Positions 6,680-14,205 of a stretch of DNA of 23,712 bases are shown here, piece after piece. Numbering within the stretch: the stretch's first letter is position 1; each line of letters opens with the position of its first letter. The notes under the pieces were generated by a model. It saw only the letters and a list, made by a program, of their open reading frames with translations, was not told the origin of the DNA and did not search any database. Origin of the DNA: Gammaproteobacteria bacterium (lineage in GTDB: Bacteria > Pseudomonadota > Gammaproteobacteria > Granulosicoccales > Granulosicoccaceae); assembly GCA_003511825.1 (NCBI GenBank), contig DOIU01000513.1:1-23712 (forward strand), in the 5' to 3' direction. The position numbers and the translations under genes were made by a program.

Positions 6680-8378
6680 GCTGCCCCCGTTTCTGCTGTA
6701 CTACGCCGCCGCGCTGGCAGTTGCGTTCACTCGCGGCTTGCAGCGACAGGTGATACTGCTGGCAGCCCCGGTTGTGACGGGGTTGTTCCTCTGGCTGTTT
6801 ATCAGTCCCGGTAGCGAAGTGACTTTCTCCGTAATGAGCTTCGAATTGACGCTGTTGCGGGTCGACAAGCTCAGCCTGCTGTTCGGTTACCTGTTCTGCA
6901 TCGCCAGTTTCTTCGCGGGCATCTTCTCGCTGCACGTGGAGGATACGAAACAGCATGTTGCCGGGTTGGTTTACGCGGGTAGCGCTCTGGGTGCGGTCTT
7001 CTCGGGTGATTTGATTTCATTGTTCATTTTTTGGGAGTTGCTGGCGATCAGTTCGGTATTCCTGATCTGGGCGCGTGGCACGGAACGGGCGCTGAAAGCC
7101 GGTATGCGTTACTTGGTGTACCAGGTGTTGTCAGGGGTACTGCTGCTGGCGGGCGCGTTGATCTACGTCAGCAACACCGGTTCACTCGCATTCAATCACA
7201 TCGGTCTGGATGCGGGCTTAGCGGGCTGGTTGATCCTGATTGCCTTTGGTATTAAGAGCGCTTTTCCGTTCTTGCATACCTGGCTCACAGACGGCTATCC
7301 CGAAGCTACGGTGACCGGTACCGTCATCCTCTCAGCCTTTACCACCAAGGTCGCTGTCTACTCGCTTGCACGAGGCTTTGCAGGGGAGGAGATACTGATT
7401 TATATCGGTGTCACCATGGCCTGCTTCCCGATCTTCTATGCGGTCATCGAGAATGACTTGCGCAAAGTACTGGCTTACAGCCTGATCAACCAAGTTGGCT
7501 TTATGGTGACGGGCATCGGTATCGGTACCGCACTGGCCCTGAACGGCGCAGTGGCGCACGCTTTCAGTGACGTGATTTTTAAGGGATTGTTGTTTATGAG
7601 CATGGGGGCCGTGCTGTATCGGGTAAACAACATTAATGGTTCGGACTTGGGTGGTCTCTATAAGTCGATGCCCAAAACCACCCTGCTGTGTATTGTCGGG
7701 GCGCTCTCCATCTCTGCGTTTCCGCTGTTCAGTGGTTTTGTCAGCAAATCGATGGTGATGACGGCGCTGATGGAAGAACAACACGGCTATTTCTGGCTGT
7801 TGATGCTCTTCGCCTCCGCCGGTGTATTCCACCACGCGGGCATCAAGATCCCATACTTCGCCTTCTTCCATCATGATTCTGGTATTCGCACCGAAGAAGC
7901 ACCACCGAACATGTTGGTGGCGATGGCCGTGGCTGCGGCCCTGTGTGTGTTCATCGGAAGTCAGCCGCAGTTTCTGTATGCGTTGCTGCCCTGGGAAGTG
8001 GACTATTGGCCCTATGACGTGACCCATGTGCTTGCGCAGATGCAGTTACTGTTTTTCTCTGCGCTGGCTTTCGTCTGGCTGAACAAACAAGGCCTTTATC
8101 CGCCAGAACTACGCTCGGTCAACCTGGATGCGGAGTGGTTCTATCGCAGACTATTGCCTGCCGGCGCGCAACGAACCGTGCGGTTGCTGAGCGATGCGCA
8201 ACGATCCATCGTGACAACGATAACAACACGTGTGCAGGGCTTGCAAAAAGAATTCGATAAGTCTCCGATGTCGAAATACTACCTCGCGGAGAGCTGGCCC
8301 ACCGGAAGCATGGTTTTCTGGATCTCAGCAATCCTTGGGATTTTTCTGCTGCTGGATCTCTTTGGCTTGGGGCGGTAG
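6672..8378 (+). CDS. Third large antiporter-like subunit (MrpD-like) with C-terminal extension
   Basis: 568 residues, proton-conducting transporter family. Conserved ion-path residues are present: Glu122 in FIFWELLAISSVFLIW, Lys195 in FGIKSAFPFLHTWL, His202, and Lys226 in AFTTKVAVYSL. The core spans about residues 1-480. An extension of some 85 residues follows, with an amphipathic stretch around DAEWFYRRLLPAGAQR and a final hydrophobic helix (MVFWISAILGIFLLLDLFGLG), reminiscent of the lateral helix and last TM of NuoL. ATG 6672 is chosen over an in-frame ATG at 6624 because the latter lies deep inside the preceding gene. A third antiporter-like subunit is one more than a standard Mrp complex contains. 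Last gene of the operon; no strong terminator follows. Confidence 0.9.
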   Translation: MIELPPFLLYYAAALAVAFTRGLQRQVILLAAPVVTGLFLWLFISPGSEVTFSVMSFELTLLRVDKLSLLFGYLFCIASFFAGIFSLHVEDTKQHVAGLVYAGSALGAVFSGDLISLFIFWELLAISSVFLIWARGTERALKAGMRYLVYQVLSGVLLLAGALIYVSNTGSLAFNHIGLDAGLAGWLILIAFGIKSAFPFLHTWLTDGYPEATVTGTVILSAFTTKVAVYSLARGFAGEEILIYIGVTMACFPIFYAVIENDLRKVLAYSLINQVGFMVTGIGIGTALALNGAVAHAFSDVIFKGLLFMSMGAVLYRVNNINGSDLGGLYKSMPKTTLLCIVGALSISAFPLFSGFVSKSMVMTALMEEQHGYFWLLMLFASAGVFHHAGIKIPYFAFFHHDSGIRTEEAPPNMLVAMAVAAALCVFIGSQPQFLYALLPWEVDYWPYDVTHVLAQMQLLFFSALAFVWLNKQGLYPPELRSVNLDAEWFYRRLLPAGAQRTVRLLSDAQRSIVTTITTRVQGLQKEFDKSPMSKYYLAESWPTGSMVFWISAILGIFLLLDLFGLGR

Positions 8379-8971
8379 CGCGATGTGGCTGAAGGCAATA
8401 CGCCGTTCGCCTTGGTAAGGTCCTTCACCACTGAATCGTAGAACTGTCGAATATCCTCAAGGGCTGTTTCATGTCTAGCTTGCAAGGCAAATGCACTGGT
8501 CCTCAGTGCGACGCCCTGCAACATCATAAATTCTGACCTCATTTAATACTGCAAGTCAGGGCTATGATGCGTCGGCACGGCGTCCGGCGTGATTGTGTCG
8601 TAGTTGCAATAAATGCTGTTAGGTCAACATCCTTTCTCTCGGTGTCCTCAATAGTGAGGAGATTGGACCCTGACATGCCACTGGGTTGAGCCACGCATCT
8701 TCAGCAAATAGAAGCACTATGCCATGCACGTCAGCGGCCTATCGGCGAACCGGAACCCAGATAATCCATGTTGGAGCGCCCTTCATTGGGCAGTCAAATA
8801 GTCAAAGTGCTACCTGTATTTTTGACATAAAAAGGATAATAAAATTTACCAATTTATAGTTACACAGGCCGTTCTCTCTGATACTTAAAAACTTTTCCTG
8901 CTGTGCAGCAAACCGTGTAAAATTACAAGGTTTGATTCCTATATAAAAAAATCTATCACTGGATGTAGTTC
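8379..8971. other. Long intergenic region upstream of nhaD
   Basis: About 590 bases without a convincing gene. The first part has ordinary composition and carries on the minus strand a short frame (8542 down into the preceding gene) that I do not accept as a gene. The last 150 bases (about 8820-8970) become distinctly AT-rich, with runs of A and T and TATAAA at 8942-8947, about 25 bases before the nhaD ATG. That is the expected place for the nhaD promoter, but no paired -35/-10 set with normal spacing is clear. A lone TTGACA at 8822-8827 has no partner at 15-19 bases. Confidence 0.5.
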
Positions 8972-10876
8972 ATGAACTTGCTCACACGCCACTCGCTCAC
9001 TCATTCTTCCAGGCTACGCTTTTTCTTGATAGCCCTGGCCATGTGTCTGTTTCCCGTCGCTGCTTGGGCAGGATCTGGAAGCGCTTCTATTTCCCTGGAT
9101 CAGCTGCCGGATTTGAGCGCCTCTTTTTACGGCTACGCCAGTGTGGCTATTTTCATCATGGCTTATGCCCTTGTTCCACTGGAAAACAATATCCATTTGC
9201 TCAAGAGTAAACCCGTGTTGTTTGCGGCGGGCGTCATCTGGATTTTGGTGGCCGTGGCGTTTAACGAAATCGGTGCCTCGGAGATCGCGCATGAAGCCAT
9301 TCGTCATGCGATCATTGAATACGCGGAATTGTTTCTGTTTCTGTTAGTTGCGATGACCTATATCAACGCCCTTGAGGATCGCAACGTTTTTAAAGCCCTA
9401 CGCGCTTATCTAGTCTCTCGTGGCTACTCCTTGCGTAAGGTATTTTGGGTCACGGGCGCTCTGGCTTTTGTGATTTCACCTATTGCAGATAATTTGACCA
9501 CAGCGCTGCTGATGGGAGCCGTGGTGATGGCTGTGGGTGGCAAGGATGTCAAATTCATCTCGTTGTCTTGTATTAATGTTGTTGTGGCTGCCAACGCTGG
9601 TGGCGCCTTCTCACCCTTTGGTGATATTACAACGCTGATGGTCTGGCAGAAGGGTAAGGTGGAGTTTCTGCAGTTCTTACCCTTGCTGATTCCATCAGTA
9701 GTGAACTGGATCATCCCGGCAGTGCTGATGAGCTTCGCGCTCCCTGAGGGTACCCCGCAGGCCACCCAAGAAAAGTCCAAAATGAAGCGGGGAGCCAAAG
9801 TGATGATGGTGCTTTTTCTGGCCACCATTGTCACGGCGGTCAGCTTTCACAGCTTTTTGCACCTGCCACCGGCGGCCGGCATGATGTTCGGTCTTGGCTA
9901 CCTGGGTCTTTATTCGTTTTACTTAAAAAGGCTCGAAGGGCGCACCTACATGACGGACTCAATTTTTGGTGGACGCAGTGAAGCGCATAAAAACCCGCTC
10001 AACGTCTTACGCGCCTATGGCAAGGATATTGGTCATCATCTCAACGACCAACCTTATCCCGCCTTTATGCTTGATCAAGATCATAAGGTGACGCACTGGA
10101 ATACCGCCCTAGAGGATCTGACAGGTTTCAAAGCCAAAGACATGATGGGCACTGGAGACCACTGGAAAGAGTTTTACCAGGACCAGCGGCCCACCTTGGC
10201 GGATGTGGTATTGGAAGATGAATCTGGCACAGAGGTCCATCAGCATTACCGCGGCCTGTATCGCGATAATCCACTGGATGGCAACTCCTATGACGCTGCC
10301 AACTTCTTCGAAAACATTGGCAACTCTGGTGCTTATCTGATGTTTAGCGCCGCGCCTGTGACCGATGAGCATGGGAAGACGGTCGGTGCCGTGGAACTGT
10401 TTGAAGACATGACCGATAAGCGGGTGGACGTCAAGGAGTTTGACGTGATGGAGCGTGTCTCTCGCGCCGAATGGGATACCTTATTGTTCTTTTACGGTGT
10501 CATCATGTGCGTAGCTGGCTTGAGTCAGTTTGGTTATATGGCGATGGTTTCCGAGCTGATGTACAGTGACCTGGGGCCCGTTTGGGCCAATACCCTGGTG
10601 GGTGTTTTGTCGGCCATCGTCGACAATATCCCTGTGATGTTCGCGGTGTTGACCATGGACCCAGTTATGCCCTTAGAGCAATGGCAACTCGTAACGCTCA
10701 CGGCCGGTGTTGGTGGCAGCATGTTGGCCATCGGTTCAGCGGCGGGAGTCGCTCTGCTGGGTACAGCGCGAGGCGTCTACACCTTTGCTTCCCATCTCAA
10801 GTGGATGCCGGTCATTGCGCTGGGGTATGCGGCGAGTATTGGGGTCCATTTGTTAATCAATGGCAGCGGCTTATAG
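8972..10876 (+). CDS. nhaD: NhaD-type Na+/H+ antiporter with an internal PAS-like domain
   Basis: 634 residues. The antiporter halves match NhaD of the ion-transporter superfamily: a signal-peptide-like N-terminus (cleavage near AWA-GSG, residues 31-36), SPIADNLTTALLM at 169-181, NAGGAFSPFGDITTLMVWQ at 208-226, EWDTLLFFYGV at 500-510, and DNIPVMFAVL at 551-560. NhaD exports Na+ or Li+ in exchange for protons. Between the membrane segments ending near 318 and resuming near 503 lies a soluble insert. At 362-485 it reads as a PAS domain: PAFMLDQDHKVTHWN, LTGF, WKEFYQDQRPTLADVVL, SGAYLMFSAAPV, GAVELFEDMTDKR. The frame is unbroken, so this is a real fusion and not a frameshift. Ordinary NhaD proteins are about 480 residues. 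The insert is inferred to regulate transport. Confidence 0.93.
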   Translation: MNLLTRHSLTHSSRLRFFLIALAMCLFPVAAWAGSGSASISLDQLPDLSASFYGYASVAIFIMAYALVPLENNIHLLKSKPVLFAAGVIWILVAVAFNEIGASEIAHEAIRHAIIEYAELFLFLLVAMTYINALEDRNVFKALRAYLVSRGYSLRKVFWVTGALAFVISPIADNLTTALLMGAVVMAVGGKDVKFISLSCINVVVAANAGGAFSPFGDITTLMVWQKGKVEFLQFLPLLIPSVVNWIIPAVLMSFALPEGTPQATQEKSKMKRGAKVMMVLFLATIVTAVSFHSFLHLPPAAGMMFGLGYLGLYSFYLKRLEGRTYMTDSIFGGRSEAHKNPLNVLRAYGKDIGHHLNDQPYPAFMLDQDHKVTHWNTALEDLTGFKAKDMMGTGDHWKEFYQDQRPTLADVVLEDESGTEVHQHYRGLYRDNPLDGNSYDAANFFENIGNSGAYLMFSAAPVTDEHGKTVGAVELFEDMTDKRVDVKEFDVMERVSRAEWDTLLFFYGVIMCVAGLSQFGYMAMVSELMYSDLGPVWANTLVGVLSAIVDNIPVMFAVLTMDPVMPLEQWQLVTLTAGVGGSMLAIGSAAGVALLGTARGVYTFASHLKWMPVIALGYAASIGVHLLINGSGL

Positions 10877-10960
10877 TCAGCAGGACTTCAACCGCGGCGC
10901 GGCATGCCAGTGTTATCCATGGCCGGCATACCAATGAGCTAAGCGTCCCACATGGCTTAA

Positions 10961-10995
10961 AAAAACAGCCGGTTTGTGCCGGCTGTTTTTGTTTT
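10961..10995 (+). terminator. Intrinsic terminator after nhaD
   Basis: Perfect 12-base inverted repeat: 10961-10972 (AAAAACAGCCGG) pairs with 10979-10990 (CCGGCTGTTTTT) around a six-base loop, and the T-rich tail continues to 10995. It separates nhaD from htpG. The symmetric A and T flanks mean it could work in both directions. Confidence 0.92.
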
Positions 10996-11019
10996 AGCGC
11001 GGGCTGGATAGCCTGGCAC

Positions 11020-11047
11020 CTTGAAATCTATCCACGTGTCCCTACTA
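11020..11047 (+). promoter_or_regulatory. Candidate sigma-32 (RpoH) heat-shock promoter of htpG
   Basis: CTTGAAA at 11020-11026 is an exact match to the RpoH -35 consensus. Thirteen bases later CCCTACTA (11040-11047) matches the CCCCATnTA-type -10 in most positions. It lies just downstream of the nhaD terminator and about 55 bases before the htpG ATG. htpG is a classic RpoH-dependent gene, so position and sequence agree. Confidence 0.65.
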
Positions 11048-11101
11048 TCGCGTGCATCCGAATAAACATTTACCCCTGTACCCATTAGAGAGCATACGTT
11101 C

Positions 11102-13051
11102 ATGAGCGATCAGGCCACCGTTGAAACCATGGAGTTCCAGACAGAAGTCAGTCAGCTTCTGAAACTCATGATTCATTCCTTGTACTCTAACAAGGAGATC
11201 TTTTTACGTGAGTTAATATCCAACGCGTCTGACGCTTGTGACAAGCTGCGCTTTGAGGCCATTTCCAATGATGGTCTTTACGAAGGCGATAACGACTTGG
11301 GCGTATGGGTAACCTTTGACGAAGACGCGAAAACAGTGACTGTGCGCGACAATGGCGTCGGCATGAACCGCGACGAAGTGGTTGCCAATATCGGCACGAT
11401 CGCGAAGTCTGGAACCAAGCAGTTCCTCGAGTCCCTAACCGGAGACGAAAAGCAAGATGCTCGCTTGATCGGCCAATTCGGCGTCGGTTTTTACTCTGCC
11501 TTTATTGTGGCTGATCGGGTGACTCTGTTGTCGCGGCGCGCGGGCGATTCGGCCGACGATGGTGTGCGTTGGGAGTCTGCAGGTACGGGTAGCTTTGAGT
11601 TGTCACAGGTCACACGTGAGCAACGTGGTACGGAAATCATTCTGCACCTCAATGAAGACAGCCAGGATTTTCTCAATAACTGGCGTCTGCGCAATATCAT
11701 CAAAAAATACTCTGACCACATCACCTTCCCGGTCATGATGTTGGAAGAGATTCTGGATACGCCCGACGAAGAGGGCAACGATGACGCAGAAGAGTCTGAA
11801 CCCAAAACGCCGCAATTTGAGCAAGTGAATGCAGCGTCCGCTCTGTGGACCCGCGCTAAGCGTGACCTCAACGATGAGGACTACCAAGCGTTCTACAAGC
11901 AGTCATTTCATGATTTTGAAGACGCACTGAGCTGGACCCACAATCGCGTGGAAGGCAAATTGGAATACACCTCGTTGTTGTATATCCCTAAGCGAGCACC
12001 CTTTGATCTGTATGATCACAACCAGCAGCACGGTATCAAACTGTACGTGCAGCGCGTTTTCATTATGGATGATGCCGAGAAGCTGATGCCGCGCTATCTG
12101 CGGTTTGTCCGCGGCCTGGTCGATTCAAACGATTTGCCGCTCAACGTGTCGCGAGAGATTTTGCAAAGCAACAAAATCATTGACAGCATTCGAAGCGCGT
12201 CTGTAAAGAAAGTCCTGTCGCTGATAGAAACGATGGCTTCGGATTCCGCAGATTACTTCAGCGCCTTCTGGTCCCAGTTTGGGCAAGTGCTTAAAGAAGC
12301 GCCGGCAGAGGATTTTGCCAATCGTGAGCAGGTCGCTAAGCTCTATCGCTATGCGTCTACACACGAGGACAACGATGGGCAAACGGTCAGCCTAGACGAC
12401 TATATTGCACGCATGAAGCCAGGGCAGGAGAAAATCTACTACGTAACGGCTGACAGCTACGCCGCCGCGAACAACAGCCCGCATCTGGAAATCTTCCGCC
12501 AAAAAGGGATTGAGGTCTTGCTGATGCATGATCGCGTGGATGAATGGACGATGTCGCATCTGCACGAGTATGACGGCAAGTCATTCATCTCTGTCGCCAA
12601 GGGTGATTTGGATTTGTCCGCCATTGGCACAGAAGACGAGAAAGCCGAAGAGAAGGACAAGCAAAAAGCGGTTGAAGAGAATGCCAAGCCGCTGGTTGAG
12701 CGTGTCAAAACAGCGCTCGGTGAAAGAGTGGAGGATGTTCGTGTGTCACAGCGGCTGACGACATCGCCTGCTTGTGTCGTGCTGGGTCAGCACGATATGC
12801 CGCTGCACTTGCAGCAGCTGATGCGACAGGCCGGGCAGGCTGTGCCTGAGAGCAAACCTGTTCTTGAGATTAATCCGGAGCATCCCTTGTTGGTGAAGTT
12901 TGATCAAGAACCCGATGACGAGAAGTTTTCGGATTGGGCGCAGTTGCTGCTCGATCAAGCCGTACTGGCCGAAGGCGGGCAGTTGGACGACGCAGCAGGG
13001 TTCGTCCGTCGCATGAACACCATTTTTGTCGATCTATCAGGCGCGCAGTAG
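11102..13051 (+). CDS. htpG: Molecular chaperone HtpG (Hsp90)
   Basis: 649 residues, slightly longer than E. coli HtpG (624). This cytoplasmic ATP-dependent chaperone remodels client proteins as a dimer. The N-terminal GHKL ATPase is clear: Glu37 and Asn41 in ELISNASDA, DNGVGM at 83-88 (Asp83 contacts adenine), GTIAKSGTKQF at 98-108, and GQFGVGFYSAF at 124-134. The middle domain includes FDLYDHNQQ and the LPLNVSREILQ segment with the catalytic-loop arginine. The C-terminal dimerisation domain runs from about 525 to the end. An acidic insert (DEEGNDDAEESE) lies near residues 222-233. The gene is monocistronic by position, with its own promoter and a structured region downstream. ATG 11102 has only a weak GAGAG ribosome-binding site. 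Confidence 0.98.
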   Translation: MSDQATVETMEFQTEVSQLLKLMIHSLYSNKEIFLRELISNASDACDKLRFEAISNDGLYEGDNDLGVWVTFDEDAKTVTVRDNGVGMNRDEVVANIGTIAKSGTKQFLESLTGDEKQDARLIGQFGVGFYSAFIVADRVTLLSRRAGDSADDGVRWESAGTGSFELSQVTREQRGTEIILHLNEDSQDFLNNWRLRNIIKKYSDHITFPVMMLEEILDTPDEEGNDDAEESEPKTPQFEQVNAASALWTRAKRDLNDEDYQAFYKQSFHDFEDALSWTHNRVEGKLEYTSLLYIPKRAPFDLYDHNQQHGIKLYVQRVFIMDDAEKLMPRYLRFVRGLVDSNDLPLNVSREILQSNKIIDSIRSASVKKVLSLIETMASDSADYFSAFWSQFGQVLKEAPAEDFANREQVAKLYRYASTHEDNDGQTVSLDDYIARMKPGQEKIYYVTADSYAAANNSPHLEIFRQKGIEVLLMHDRVDEWTMSHLHEYDGKSFISVAKGDLDLSAIGTEDEKAEEKDKQKAVEENAKPLVERVKTALGERVEDVRVSQRLTTSPACVVLGQHDMPLHLQQLMRQAGQAVPESKPVLEINPEHPLLVKFDQEPDDEKFSDWAQLLLDQAVLAEGGQLDDAAGFVRRMNTIFVDLSGAQ

Positions 13052-13068
13052 CTCGCCTCTTACCTTTT

Positions 13069-13115
13069 GCAGCGCATCCCCTCAATGATATCTCTCAATA
13101 AGGGGATGCCGCTGC
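13069..13115 (+). terminator. Stem-loop downstream of htpG, possible terminator
   Basis: Bases 13069-13082 (GCAGCGCATCCCCT) pair with 13101-13115 (AGGGGATGCCGCTGC) in a 14-pair stem with a single bulged base. It begins 18 bases after the htpG stop. The nearest T run (13132-13136) is some distance away, so it may stabilise the transcript end rather than terminate by itself. Confidence 0.5.
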
Positions 13116-13349
13116 GGTCAAGCTGTGCTATCTTTTTGTCATGAAAGCGGTGCGCTGTTGCGCGTCGTACCCGAGCTGCTGTCAACACAATAATAACGTC
13201 AAGGCTCGGCGTATTTCATCTGAATCACCACTTTTATTCTCTTTGAGTCGCTTGTAAGTCATTAAAATATTTATTGTTTTGATGTTATAGCGCCGCTTTG
13301 CTCAGCTGTGGGTTCACGACGACTAATTCATCACCGTAGAGGCTAGAGG

Positions 13350-13682
13350 ATGCAGAGTATTGTTAAGATCGGTCTGGCGTGTAGTCTGACCTTGTTGATG
13401 TGTCAGCAAAGCCTGGCCGAATGGGATGCTTCGGCAGGCAGAAAAAAGGCTGAAACCTGCATGGGATGCCATGCGGTTCCTCACTACGTCAACACTTACC
13501 CCACCTATCATGTCCCCAAGTTGGGGGGGCAGCACAAGGAATATATCATTGCCGCATTGAACGGCTACCGCGATAAGCAGCGCTCGCACAGTACCATGCA
13601 TGCCAATGCCGTGTCCCTGACTGATCAGGACATTGCGGATATCGCTGCTTATTTTGCGCAGGGTCTTGGGGGTGAGAAATGA
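13350..13682 (+). CDS. Small periplasmic c-type cytochrome (monoheme)
   Basis: 110 residues with a signal peptide (about 1-23, SLA before EWD). One covalent heme site CMGCH is at 37-41. Met83 in HSTMHANAVSLTDQDI is the likely second axial ligand, and the final helix IADIAAYFAQG is typical of class I cytochromes of the c553/c4 half-domain type. It should act as a periplasmic electron carrier. Between the heme and the Met ligand is PTYHVPKLGGQHKEY, the usual region for this family. Its stop overlaps the start of the next cytochrome gene (ATGA), so the pair is co-translated. The electron donor and acceptor cannot be inferred. Confidence 0.9.
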   Translation: MQSIVKIGLACSLTLLMCQQSLAEWDASAGRKKAETCMGCHAVPHYVNTYPTYHVPKLGGQHKEYIIAALNGYRDKQRSHSTMHANAVSLTDQDIADIAAYFAQGLGGEK

Positions 13683-14017
13683 TCAGAGCATTGACTCACT
13701 GGACAGTACTTGGGGCCGCGCTTGTCGTCGGCGGCAATGCGCATGCCGGTGGTGATATCGAGGCCGGCAAAAAGCTCGGCGAGACAGTCTGTGTTGCTTG
13801 TCACGGGGTCGATGGCAACTCAGTGATTCCGATGAATCCGAAGTTGGCGGGTCAATATCAAAGTTATTTGGTGCAGGCCCTGCGAGACTACCGGTCCGGT
13901 GATCGTAAGAGCCCGATTATGGCGGGTTTTGCCGCTTCGCTGACGGATGAAGACATTGAAAACATCTCTGCCTATTTTGCGGCTCAAGATGGCGATCTAA
14001 AAACGCTTGATCGATAG
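13679..14017 (+). CDS. Small periplasmic c-type cytochrome (monoheme), second of a pair
   Basis: 112 residues with a signal peptide (about 1-23, AHA before GGD). Heme site CVACH is at 38-42 and the probable Met ligand is Met81 in SPIMAGFAASLTDEDI. KLAGQYQSYLVQAL and ISAYFA match c4/c553-type cytochromes. It is clearly a paralog of the preceding cytochrome, with the same spacing of heme, LAGQ/LGGQ segment, Met ligand and last helix. The two together would equal one diheme cytochrome c4 split into separate proteins. It overlaps the preceding gene by four bases and is followed by a strong terminator. Confidence 0.92.
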   Translation: MIRALTHWTVLGAALVVGGNAHAGGDIEAGKKLGETVCVACHGVDGNSVIPMNPKLAGQYQSYLVQALRDYRSGDRKSPIMAGFAASLTDEDIENISAYFAAQDGDLKTLDR

Positions 14018-14072
14018 TCCCCGTCCAACCCCGTGTATCGGGTGAAGGACGCTGAGTTTTCACATGTTTGCC

Positions 14073-14103
14073 AAAAAAAGCAGCCTTTAGGCTGCTTTTT
14101 TTA
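14073..14103 (+). terminator. Intrinsic terminator after the paired cytochrome genes
   Basis: A perfect 13-base inverted repeat, 14073-14085 (seven A then GCAGCC) with 14090-14102 (GGCTGC then seven T), around a TTTA loop. It begins 56 bases after the stop of the second cytochrome gene. It ends that transcript, so the third cytochrome gene needs its own promoter. Confidence 0.93.
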
Positions 14104-14205
14104 TGCGTGCTCTGCGGCTCGAGGGCGAAATTGACGCTGGTCAACGAATCCCGGCTTGGGCTTGTGTCTACTAGCGGGCATGGAAACATACGCCGAAAAC
14201 GTAGC

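Noticed and set aside
7332..8027. 231-codon minus-strand frame
   Set aside because: Entirely antisense to a well-conserved antiporter subunit; its composition (rich in His, Gln, Arg) is typical of a shadow frame.
8279..8542. 87-codon minus-strand frame downstream of the third antiporter subunit
   Set aside because: The first 50 residues look helical (ALQARHETALEDIRQFYDSVVKDL) and could be a gene remnant, but the frame runs antisense into a real gene, a stop directly precedes its ATG, and I recognise no family.
8822..8850. Perfect TTGACA as a sigma-70 -35 box
   Set aside because: No acceptable -10 lies 15-19 bases downstream; GATAAT is only 7 bases away and TATAGT 27 bases away.
14068..14205. 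N-terminal extension of the diheme cytochrome
   Set aside because: The extension is read through a perfect intrinsic terminator; the start at 14206 begins a normal signal peptide.
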